A DNA stretch of 6,363 nucleotides from Candidatus Bipolaricaulota bacterium (GCA_027021605.1 JALUUA010000291.1:1-6363), one strand, 5' to 3'; positions 1 through 4,605 are shown, numbered from the stretch's first letter. Notes: a model not told the origin generated them from the letters alone. Program-made: numbers and translations.

Positions 1-1
1 C

Positions 2-262
2 GTGGCCGTGGCCACCCACGACGCCCGGATCCTCGAGTGGGCCCGGCGCTACGCCCGCGACCGCAAGATCCCCACGGAGGCGTTTGAGTTCCAGATGCTC
101 TACGGCGTCCGGCGGGACCTGCAGTTGCAGCTGGCCCAGGCGGGGTACCGCGTGCGCGTCTACGTTTCGTACGGCCGAGAGTGGTATCCCTACTTCATGC
201 GCCGGCTGGCGGAGCGGCCCGCCAACCTCGCGTTCTTGGTCCGCAACCTGCTGCGGGCTTAG
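2..262 (+). CDS. Proline dehydrogenase, C-terminal part (5' end outside window)
   Basis: Only the last 86 residues are present; the reading frame is open to the window edge, so the GTG at position 2 is not taken as the start. Proline dehydrogenase is an FAD enzyme that oxidises proline to pyrroline-5-carboxylate, the first step of proline breakdown. Seen here: VATHD near the start, the EFQMLYG motif about 29 residues in, RVYVSYGREWYPY, and YFMRRLAE with the paired arginines. In the PutA/PRODH family that YxxRRxxE motif binds the substrate carboxylate. The YVSYG stretch is usually YVPYG, a minor change. The gene ends with TAG at 260-262, converging on the coiled-coil gene on the other strand. 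No fused aldehyde dehydrogenase follows, so it is the stand-alone form. The family call is strong; the missing N-terminal barrel cannot be judged. Confidence 0.93.
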   Translation: MAVATHDARILEWARRYARDRKIPTEAFEFQMLYGVRRDLQLQLAQAGYRVRVYVSYGREWYPYFMRRLAERPANLAFLVRNLLRA

Positions 263-316
263 CCCCTCCCCACGCGAAGCGCACAACAAAGACGCACACG
301 ACCAAAACGGGATGCG

Positions 317-358
317 AAAAAGAGCGACCGGAGGCCCGGAGGGCCCCCGGTCGCTCTT
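317..358 (-). terminator. Intrinsic terminator of the minus-strand coiled-coil gene, in a convergent gap
   Basis: A perfect 12-bp stem (320-331 with 347-358) is extended inward, past one mismatch, by 5 more pairs (333-337 with 341-345) closing a 3-nt loop. Read on the minus strand it is followed at once by five T's (the AAAAA at 317-321), the classic intrinsic terminator layout, about 170 nt past the stop of the 529-1929 gene. On the plus strand the hairpin is followed by TTGGG with no T-run. It could still slow or stabilise the 3' end of the proline dehydrogenase message but is a poorer terminator that way. Confidence 0.85.
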
Positions 359-494
359 GGGCTAAGATCCCCTACGCTCTGCTGAGCCGCCAAAGGGGTG
401 ATCCTAGCTCGTCCGTCCTTCGTTGCCAGAAGGTCGCTGTCTGTCTAGCTTTCGCTTCGGTTCTGCCTGTACGTCGGCTCTCGTTGAGCTCTCC
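359..494. other. Gene-free stretch between convergent genes, no recognised content
   Basis: With the flanking hairpins, the whole gap from 263 to 528 lacks any convincing gene. Short frames here have no ribosome binding site and no family resemblance. A weak pairing exists between CCCCT (369-373) and AGGGG (394-398). On the minus strand it is the 3' untranslated part of the coiled-coil message. Confidence 0.5.
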
Positions 495-535
495 CTTCTG
501 AGGGATGGGATGAGTGGAGCTAGATCCCTCAGAAG
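495..535 (-). repeat. Perfect 12-bp inverted repeat over the stop codon of the coiled-coil gene
   Basis: CTTCTGAGGGAT (495-506) and its exact complement ATCCCTCAGAAG (524-535) flank a 17-nt loop. The TGA stop of the minus-strand gene (529-531) lies inside one arm, as do the last codon and part of the one before it. There is no T-run after it, so it is not an intrinsic terminator by itself. It could form a second 3' hairpin upstream of the terminator at 317-358, perhaps protecting the message end. Confidence 0.7.
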
Positions 536-1929
536 AGGAAGGCCACGGCGATGCCGGCGATGCCCGCCAGGAGGGCGACGATCGCCAAGCCCTGGGCGGC
601 ATCGGCGCGGGCCTTGGCCTCCTTGGCCTGTTGGGCCGCGATGACGGTGGCCGTCTCCTCGACCTGGAGGCGGATCTCCTCGGGGCTGGGGGCGCGCGGG
701 ATCGCCGCGAGCACCTCCGCGCGGATCTCCTCCTTCAGGCCCTCCAGGCTCTGCAGGCTCTCCTGGAGGCTTTGGACGGCCTGCCGGTTGCTCTCCAGCT
801 CCATGACGATCTCGGCGAGCTTCGCCTCGAGCCGCTCGATCCGCTTTTGGAGCTGAGGCGCGATGTCCGGCTTCTCCGGCTTCTCCTTCATCGCCTGCAG
901 CGCCTGCCGGAGCTCCTGGAGCTCCGCCCGGATCGCGGCGATCTGGGCGGCGTTCTCCTCGGTCATCTTGCCCGCCTCGGTGATCTGGCGGGCGTTGACC
1001 TGGATCTGCGCGTTGAGCTCCTGGAGCTGCTCGGCCAGCTGCTGGATCCGCGGGCGCATCTCGCGCATCTGCTGCAGGGCGTCTTGGATTTGGGCCGTGC
1101 GGGCCTGGAGCCCCTCGATGCGGGCCTCCATCTCCGCGAACTTCGCCTGCAGCTGCGCGGTGGTGTTGGCCAGGCTCTCCACCTGGTCGAGCTGGTCCTT
1201 GACCTCCGCGATTTGGGCCTCGAGGTCCTCCAGGCGCGCGGAGAGCGAGCCGATTTGGGAGTCGAGCCGGGCCGAGAGGCCCTCCAAGCTCGCCTGCAGC
1301 CCGCGGGTGTTGCTGTCGAGCTGGGAGGCGAGGCCCTCGAGCCCCGTCTGCAGCCCGGCGATGAACCCGCGCAGCTGCTCCCGCTCGCTCTGGGCCACGT
1401 CGAGCTGGCCGAAGATCGTCCCCAGGTTCTCCTGGAAGGTCTGGACGACGATGAGCGCGTTGTCGACCGACTCCTGGAGCTTGGCGATGCTCAGCTCGTT
1501 GGTCTGGATTCGGTTGGAGAGCGCCTCGATGCTGGCGTCCAGGCGGGCGTTCAGCTCGGCGACCGACTCCTTGAGGTACTTGACCTTCTCGGGCAGTTCG
1601 CTGAGTACGGCCACCTGGTCTGCCAGCTGAGCCACCGTGCCGGAGAGCTTCTTCAGCTCGAAGGTGTTGTCCTTGGCGACGCGCTCGGCGGCGAAGAGAC
1701 GGGGTCGGAAGTTCTCGAGATCCGAAACCACGTTCTCCGAGACCCGCTGCACCTGCAGCGTGAGCGACTTGACCAGGGACTCCAAGCCGTCGACGGTGGC
1801 CTCGAGCTGAGCCAGCTTCTCCTTGAGCGCCGACGTCTCGTCGGCGTAGGCAGAGCTTAGGGTAAAGCCCAAGAGAGTGACAAGCAGCAAGGCCAGAGCC
1901 GTCCGCTTGTACGCTTTACGTATGCGCAT
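529..1929 (-). CDS. Exported long coiled-coil protein with C-terminal membrane helix (envelope spacer-like)
   Basis: A 466-residue protein. Residues 1-29 form a typical signal peptide: basic start (RIRKAYKR), a hydrophobic run at about 10-24, and a likely cleavage site SAYA before DE. Residues 30 to about 440 are nearly continuous coiled coil, rich in Leu, Gln, Glu and Ala in heptad spacing with almost no Cys or aromatic residues. Short near-repeats occur, such as GLSARLDSQ and SLSARLEDL. Breaks are a Pro-rich kink (KPEKPDIAP) and another near IPRAPSPEE. The last 20 residues are one hydrophobic helix ending in Phe. This architecture resembles Omp-alpha of Thermotoga, a coiled coil spanning the periplasm and anchored at the C-terminus in the outer membrane. 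However, the N-terminal SLH domain of Omp-alpha is absent, so how the N-terminus is held is unknown. The start is supported by a strong ribosome binding site. Function is inferred from layout only; no specific family is recognised. Confidence 0.85.
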   Translation of the reverse strand: MRIRKAYKRTALALLLVTLLGFTLSSAYADETSALKEKLAQLEATVDGLESLVKSLTLQVQRVSENVVSDLENFRPRLFAAERVAKDNTFELKKLSGTVAQLADQVAVLSELPEKVKYLKESVAELNARLDASIEALSNRIQTNELSIAKLQESVDNALIVVQTFQENLGTIFGQLDVAQSEREQLRGFIAGLQTGLEGLASQLDSNTRGLQASLEGLSARLDSQIGSLSARLEDLEAQIAEVKDQLDQVESLANTTAQLQAKFAEMEARIEGLQARTAQIQDALQQMREMRPRIQQLAEQLQELNAQIQVNARQITEAGKMTEENAAQIAAIRAELQELRQALQAMKEKPEKPDIAPQLQKRIERLEAKLAEIVMELESNRQAVQSLQESLQSLEGLKEEIRAEVLAAIPRAPSPEEIRLQVEETATVIAAQQAKEAKARADAAQGLAIVALLAGIAGIAVAFLF

Positions 1930-1938
1930 GTGTCTTAT

Positions 1939-1947
1939 CCCCCCTTT
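1939..1947 (-). promoter_or_regulatory. Ribosome binding site of the coiled-coil gene
   Basis: On the minus strand AAAGGGGGG lies 9 nt before the ATG at 1927-1929. This fixes the start so that the whole signal peptide is included. Confidence 0.75.
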
Positions 1948-2191
1948 AGCGTTGGCCTGATTCTAAGCGGCTTTTCTGGGGGTATCAGTAATCGGAGTCA
2001 CACTCGCCCGGAAGTCCCGAAGGGAAGCGACAAAGGGGGCATCCCCGGCGGAGAGCCCCGCTTTTGCCCTCGGAAGGGGTGGACCCTAGGGAACCCTATG
2101 CCGGGGACCGAAGAGGCAAATACGGGCACCTGAGAGGGAATCCCTGTTAGTGCGCTCCTGTAGCGCGATTTTGGGGCCTGCGGCCCTGATA
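1948..2191. other. Intergenic control region, about 240 nt without a gene
   Basis: No gene is supported. The stretch holds many short C/G-rich foldbacks, for example TCCC-GAA-GGGA near 2020, CCCT-CGGA-AGGG near 2080, AGGGAATCCCT at 2136-2146, and GCGCT (2152-2156) with AGCGC (2162-2166). If the minus-strand promoter proposed at 2197-2224 is right, this is a 5' untranslated region of about 240 nt for the coiled-coil gene. I could not match it on either strand to a riboswitch or RNA class that I know. Confidence 0.4.
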
Positions 2192-2215
2192 GTCCGTTAA
2201 TATTTCTTAACGGAC
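2192..2215. promoter_or_regulatory. Palindromic operator-like site
   Basis: GTCCGTTAA (2192-2200) and TTAACGGAC (2207-2215) are exact complements separated by 6 nt (TATTTC). This AT-centred, 24-bp dyad stands out in GC-rich surroundings and has the form of a binding site for a dimeric repressor or activator. It overlaps the proposed minus-strand promoter and lies about 90 bp before the proposed start of the leader transcript, so it could control either side. I do not recognise it as the box of a known regulator family. Confidence 0.6.
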
Positions 2216-2224
2216 ATGCATCAA
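2197..2224 (-). promoter_or_regulatory. Candidate promoter for the coiled-coil gene
   Basis: On the minus strand TTGATG (2219-2224) and TATTAA (2197-2202) are separated by 16 nt, each matching four of six consensus bases for the main sigma factor. The palindrome at 2192-2215 covers its spacer and -10, which is the layout of a repressible promoter. An alternative -10-like TAGAAT nearer the gene (about 1960-1965) has no good -35. Confidence 0.35.
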
Positions 2225-2258
2225 AGGGGGGAGGGACCGGTCGCCGCCGACCCAGACG

Positions 2259-2287
2259 TTGCCGAGGTGTTGCACCTGGGGTATACT
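2259..2287 (+). promoter_or_regulatory. Sigma-70-type promoter of the aromatic leader operon
   Basis: TTGCCG (2259-2264) and TATACT (2282-2287) are separated by exactly 17 nt; the -10 matches five of six consensus bases and the -35 four of six. Transcription would start near 2294, about 36 nt before the leader peptide ATG and about 445 nt before the first large gene. A leader that long is itself a sign of attenuation. Confidence 0.7.
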
Positions 2288-2315
2288 GCGGCTCAGCTTG
2301 CACTTTACTCCGCTC

Positions 2316-2323
2316 AAGGAGGG
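2316..2323 (+). promoter_or_regulatory. Ribosome binding site of the leader peptide
   Basis: AAGGAGGG is a nearly perfect Shine-Dalgarno sequence. It sits too close to the ATG at 2324 but at ideal distance from the in-frame ATG at 2330 (7 nt from AAGGAGG), so the latter is chosen. It is the strongest such site in the plus-strand operon. Confidence 0.8.
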
Positions 2324-2329
2324 ATGGGC

Positions 2330-2491
2330 ATGGCAGTTTGGCTTCCGCAGGCGCCCCAAGCGCGCGAATCGCAGTCCAAGGCCGGTCCCCGTCGGGCCGA
2401 TGGGTTCTCCCTTCTTTTCCCTTTCTCCTCCCCCCTCTTCCCGTACGCCTACGCCTATAGCTCCTCCTGCTGGCCGTATCGCCTCGGGTGA
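2330..2491 (+). CDS. Aromatic-rich leader peptide (attenuation sensor), 53 aa
   Basis: A 53-codon frame between a strong promoter and the aromatic genes. The first half is plain (Trp at 4, then Pro, Gln, Arg, Ala). From residue 26 it becomes a run of aromatic codons: Phe at 26, 30, 32 and 37, Tyr at 39, 41, 43 and 50, and Trp at 48, so 9 of 25 residues. All three aromatic amino acids are present, in front of genes for DAHP-synthase-like protein and prephenate dehydrogenase. This matches the principle of the pheA, pheST and trp leader peptides of enteric bacteria, where translation speed through such codons reports charged tRNA supply. The stop TGA (2489-2491) lies in a 7-bp hairpin (2479-2485 with 2490-2496). 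At 53 codons it is longer than classical leaders (about 14-30). That the peptide is made is inferred; the promoter, ribosome binding site and codon content are seen. Confidence 0.8.
   Translation: MAVWLPQAPQARESQSKAGPRRADGFSLLFPFSSPLFPYAYAYSSSCWPYRLG
2407..2424 (+). promoter_or_regulatory. Anti-Shine-Dalgarno segment inside the leader peptide codons
   Basis: The pyrimidine run coding for leader residues 26-32 is complementary to the ribosome binding region of the first large gene: 2407-2418 pairs perfectly (12 bp) with 2718-2729, and 2419-2424 pairs (6 bp) with 2710-2715, leaving two A's bulged. A ribosome held at the Phe codons here would cover this strand and free the downstream start. Low base complexity on both sides raises the chance of coincidence. 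Confidence 0.5.
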
Positions 2492-2496
2492 GGCGA

Positions 2497-2534
2497 GGGG
2501 CCCTTCTCTCTAGAGTAGAAGTAGATCCCCTTTT
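2497..2534 (+). terminator. Possible attenuator terminator after the leader peptide
   Basis: GGGG (2497-2500) can pair with CCCC (2527-2530), and inside it CTTCT (2503-2507) with AGAAG (2517-2521), followed by TTTTC. The stem is interrupted by an internal loop and the T-run is short, so it is weak as an intrinsic terminator. GAGGGG (2495-2500) can instead pair with CCCCTC (2432-2437) within the Phe/Tyr codons, giving the alternative structure that transcriptional attenuation needs. Confidence 0.35.
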
Positions 2535-2568
2535 CACATTCGTTTCGGTCGTCCCCTAGCTCGATAAG

Positions 2569-2648
2569 TTCGGGTCCCCGTCGCCGATCTCGGAAGCCTG
2601 TGCTCCGGGCCCGGTGTCTTGGCTTTTGACCTCGAGATGGGACCCGAA
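2569..2648 (+). promoter_or_regulatory. Large nested RNA hairpin in the operon leader
   Basis: Three helices are nested without crossing: 2569-2578 with 2639-2648 (10 bp, perfect), 2587-2592 with 2633-2638 (6 bp, stacking directly on the first on the 3' side), and 2594-2598 with 2621-2625 (5 bp), with CCGGGCCCGG near the tip. The 8-nt bulge on the 5' side (2579-2586) and 7-nt bulge on the 3' side (2626-2632) give it the look of a structured element. It lies between the leader peptide and the first gene and may set the geometry of the leader. I do not recognise T-box hallmarks or another known class. Confidence 0.55.
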
Positions 2649-2659
2649 GGAGCGCAACA

Positions 2660-2699
2660 GCCTGGTGGGCCGGGCCAGGCCGGTCCGGGCTAAGCCCGG
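2660..2699 (+). promoter_or_regulatory. Competing GC-rich hairpins before the first structural gene
   Basis: GCCTGG (2660-2665) pairs with CCAGGC (2675-2680). Alternatively 2667-2673 pairs with 2680-2686 (7 bp with one G-T); the two exclude each other. A separate hairpin CCGGGC-TAA-GCCCGG (2685-2699) ends 10 nt before the ribosome binding region. No T-run follows, so it is not an intrinsic terminator. GC-rich DNA makes such foldbacks common. Confidence 0.3.
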
Positions 2700-2709
2700 C
2701 TAGAAAAGC

Positions 2710-2729
2710 AAAGGGAAAAAAGAAGGGAG
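2710..2729 (+). promoter_or_regulatory. Purine-rich ribosome binding region of the DAHP-synthase-like gene
   Basis: The A/G-only stretch ends in GGGAG (2725-2729), 9 nt before the ATG at 2739, which supports that start. It is the partner of the anti-Shine-Dalgarno segment in the leader peptide (2407-2424), so access to it may be what the leader controls. Confidence 0.6.
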
Positions 2730-2738
2730 CGAGTTCAC

Positions 2739-3725
2739 ATGCGCACCACCAAAACACTGCAAGAGCAGAAACGGAGCCGCAAGGAGCATCCATCCGCCAA
2801 GGGTGACCCCAAACCCAAAGGCAAGGGCGACTTACCCCCAGGGCGACGGCGCCTCACGGAAAGGCGCCCGGGACGGGAGCGCGCCGTGGTCCGGGTGGGC
2901 AATGTCGCGATCGGGGGAGGGGAGCTGACGGTCGTTGTGGACATCCCCCCGAGGCTACGCAAGGAGCAGGCCCTGCAAGCGGCCGAGGTCGTCGCCCGCT
3001 GCGGCGCCCAGGCCCTGGCCATCGGGGACGGCACCGCCGCGTTAGCCCCTACCCCGGCAAGCCTTGACTGCGCGAATCCGCGCCTTAAGCCCGGAGAGCG
3101 GGAGGAGGAAAGCCTTCCGTACCTCCGCAAGGCTGCCGAGGCGCGCGGACTCCTCGTGTTCGCCGAGGTGCCGGACCCCGCCTCCGTCGACCCCTTGGCC
3201 GAGCACGCGGACGTCTTGGTCGTCGGGGCGCGCAGCATGCAGGATTTCCTCCTGCTGCAGGCGGTAGGGCGCTGCGGCAAGCCCGTCCTCCTCGAGCGCG
3301 GGCCCGCTGCAACCGTGGAGGAGTGGCTCTGGGCGGCGGAGTACGTCCTGGCGGGGGGAAACGACCGGGTGATCCTCTGCGAGCGGGGCACCCGCGCCGT
3401 TGCGGGTGGACCCGCTCCCCTCAGCTTCGATCTGACCTCCATCCCGACCCTGAAGGCGCAGACGCACCTGCCCGTGCTGATCGCCCCCGGTCCCGCCGCG
3501 GGGGCCGCGGAGCGGGTGCCGCCGCTTGCGCGGGCGGGCGTCGCCGCCGGTGCCGACGGGCTGCGAATCGGGATCCAGCTCGACCCCGAACCCGAGCCGC
3601 CGCCCGGCCACGGCGCCGGGGAGCCCCTCCTCACCCCGGCGCAGCTTCGGGCGCTGGTGGGGCAACTGGGTCGCGTGGCCGAGGCGGTCGGCCGCCCGAG
3701 GACCCGGGAGGGGCGATCGAAATGA
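2739..3725 (+). CDS. DAHP synthase-fold protein lacking catalytic residues (likely pseudoenzyme)
   Basis: A 328-residue protein. Residues 50 to about 318 follow the class I (AroF-like, Thermotoga-type) DAHP synthase, which joins PEP and erythrose 4-phosphate at the start of aromatic synthesis. Clear matches are VRVGNVAIGGGE (51-62), ADVLVVGARSMQDFLLL (157-173), GKPVLLERG..ATVEEW (180-196) and AAEYVLAGGND.VILCERGTR (199-219). The active site is missing: the GPC(A/S)VES segment is DIPPRLRK (68-75, metal Cys to Pro71); the KPRTSP loop is unrecognisable (about 94-114); LLKRG is LLERG (Lys to Glu186); DPSHA is APGPA (249-253, metal His to Pro252); IEVH is IGIQ (277-280, metal Glu to Gly278). In place of the usual N-terminal regulatory domain is a Lys/Arg/Pro-rich, probably disordered segment (1-49). 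The frame is intact, so it is probably a regulator or partner rather than a decaying gene. A GTG at 2886 with GGGAG upstream is an alternative start. Confidence 0.88.
   Translation: MRTTKTLQEQKRSRKEHPSAKGDPKPKGKGDLPPGRRRLTERRPGRERAVVRVGNVAIGGGELTVVVDIPPRLRKEQALQAAEVVARCGAQALAIGDGTAALAPTPASLDCANPRLKPGEREEESLPYLRKAAEARGLLVFAEVPDPASVDPLAEHADVLVVGARSMQDFLLLQAVGRCGKPVLLERGPAATVEEWLWAAEYVLAGGNDRVILCERGTRAVAGGPAPLSFDLTSIPTLKAQTHLPVLIAPGPAAGAAERVPPLARAGVAAGADGLRIGIQLDPEPEPPPGHGAGEPLLTPAQLRALVGQLGRVAEAVGRPRTREGRSK
2848..2868 (+). other. Hairpin in the 5' coding part of the DAHP-synthase-like gene
   Basis: GGCGCCT (2848-2854) pairs perfectly with AGGCGCC (2862-2868) around a 7-nt loop. It lies just before the possible alternative GTG start (2886) and its GGGAG (2875-2879), so it matters only if that start is used. 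Confidence 0.35.
3706..3725 (+). promoter_or_regulatory. ATGA start-stop overlap and ribosome binding site of tyrA
   Basis: GGGAGGGG (3706-3713) lies 8 nt before ATG (3722-3724), which overlaps the upstream TGA (3723-3725). This sets the tyrA start and shows that the two genes are translationally coupled and share one message. Confidence 0.85.
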
Positions 3726-4558
3726 CCACAGGGACGCTGCAGACCGCGTGGCCGCGGAGGGTTGCCATCGTGGGGATGGGGCTCATCGGCGGCTCACTCG
3801 CCCGGGCCCTCCGCCGCGCCCGCCCGGAGGTCGAGCTCGTGGGGATCGATCGCCGCCGGGGCCCCCTCGATCGGGCTCGGGCGGCCGGGGTCCTCGACCG
3901 AGCCGCCGTCCGCCTGGACGAAGGGGTGGCCGGGGCCGATCTGGTCGTGCTCGCCCTGCCCGTCTCGGCGATCCTCGAGCTGTTACCCCGGCTGCCCTCC
4001 CTTCTCCCCCCTTCGGCGGTGGTGACGGACACCGGCTCCACCAAGCGCTGCATCTGCAGCGCGGGCGCGCGGGCCTTGGGGGGACGCTTCGTGGGCGGAC
4101 ACCCGCTTGCGGGGTCCGAGCGCTCGGGCTTTTCCGCCTCCCGAGCCGACCTCTTCGAGGGACGGCCCTGGGCGCTCGTCCCCTCCCCCCACGGGAGCAA
4201 CGCGGAGGCGCTGGGGAAGGTGCGATCCCTTTTGGAGGAAATCGGGGCGAGGGTATACGCCGTCGACGCCGCCCGCCACGATCGGGTCGTCGCGGCGACC
4301 AGCCACGTGCCGCAGCTCCTGTCATGGGCGCTGGCCGACCTCCTGCGCTCCCGGACCGAGGTCGAGGGGTACCCCTACACCCGGCTCCTCGGGGGCGGGG
4401 GAGAAGGCTGGCTCCGGCTCGCCCATTCCCCCCAGGGGCTTTGGTGGGACATCCTCGCCACCAACGCCGACGAGGTGGCCCAAGCCCTCGCGGAGCTGCA
4501 GCAGCGCCTACACAAATGGGAGATAAACCTGCGCGCCCTTAAGCTTCGCAGGCCGTAA
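3722..4558 (+). CDS. tyrA: Prephenate dehydrogenase (tyrosine synthesis)
   Basis: A 278-residue protein that would oxidatively decarboxylate prephenate to 4-hydroxyphenylpyruvate with NAD, in the cytoplasm. The N-terminal Rossmann fold shows GMGLIGG (18-24) and acidic Asp43 at the end of the second strand, which suggests NAD rather than NADP. TDTGSTK (102-108) and GGHPLAGSERSG (125-136) carry the expected Ser106, catalytic His127 and Glu133. The C-terminal helical dimer domain has HD (186-187), TSHVPQ (193-198) and WWDIL (251-255). Compared from memory with the Aquifex enzyme, two usually conserved positions differ: SHLPH is SHVPQ (His217 equivalent is Gln198), and GGGFxDxTR is GGGGEGWLR (Asp247 equivalent is Gly239, Arg250 equivalent is Arg242), with about 11 extra residues between. 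There is no ACT or chorismate mutase domain, so feedback control must lie elsewhere, perhaps in the leader or the upstream protein. Confidence 0.93.
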   Translation: MTTGTLQTAWPRRVAIVGMGLIGGSLARALRRARPEVELVGIDRRRGPLDRARAAGVLDRAAVRLDEGVAGADLVVLALPVSAILELLPRLPSLLPPSAVVTDTGSTKRCICSAGARALGGRFVGGHPLAGSERSGFSASRADLFEGRPWALVPSPHGSNAEALGKVRSLLEEIGARVYAVDAARHDRVVAATSHVPQLLSWALADLLRSRTEVEGYPYTRLLGGGGEGWLRLAHSPQGLWWDILATNADEVAQALAELQQRLHKWEINLRALKLRRP

Positions 4559-4577
4559 AATGGGGCAGGGACAAGGA

Positions 4578-4596
4578 CGGGCCGTTCGGCAGCCCG
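4578..4596. terminator. Weak hairpin between convergent tyrA and the ferritin-like gene
   Basis: CGGGC (4578-4582) pairs with GCCCG (4592-4596) around a 9-nt loop in the 47-nt convergent gap. On the minus strand it is followed by a moderately T-rich tail (TCCTTGTCCC). The stem is short and a true T-run is lacking, so this is only a candidate. Confidence 0.25.
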
Positions 4597-4605
4597 CCGG
4601 ACCCG

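Noticed and set aside
514..1860. A 448-codon open frame on the plus strand, Leu/Gly/Asp-rich
   Set aside because: It is the mirror of the coiled-coil gene, whose signal peptide, heptads, ribosome binding site and terminator are real. The mirror frame has no site for initiation and no family resemblance.
2011..2040. Resemblance to the SRP RNA tip (CCCGAAGGGAAGCGAC)
   Set aside because: The CAGG/AGCAGC symmetric loop is not present and the flanks do not form the long SRP helix.
2259..2513. An 84-codon plus-strand frame overlapping the leader peptide
   Set aside because: Its ATG lies in the promoter -35, upstream of the likely transcription start, and it has no ribosome binding site. The frame at 2330 fits far better.
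1998..2537. A 179-codon minus-strand frame through the intergenic region
   Set aside because: Arg/Pro/Gly-rich composition typical of random GC-rich frames. It runs antisense through the promoter and leader peptide and has no recognisable domain.
2535..2700. T-box riboswitch (expected for an amino-acid operon leader)
   Set aside because: No GGTGGNACC-type T-box sequence and no Stem I motifs were found, and the leader peptide explains the context better.
3323..3721. Upstream in-frame extension of tyrA
   Set aside because: The extension is Arg/Gly/Ala-rich noise inside the previous gene. The Rossmann motif begins just after ATG 3722, which has a good ribosome binding site.
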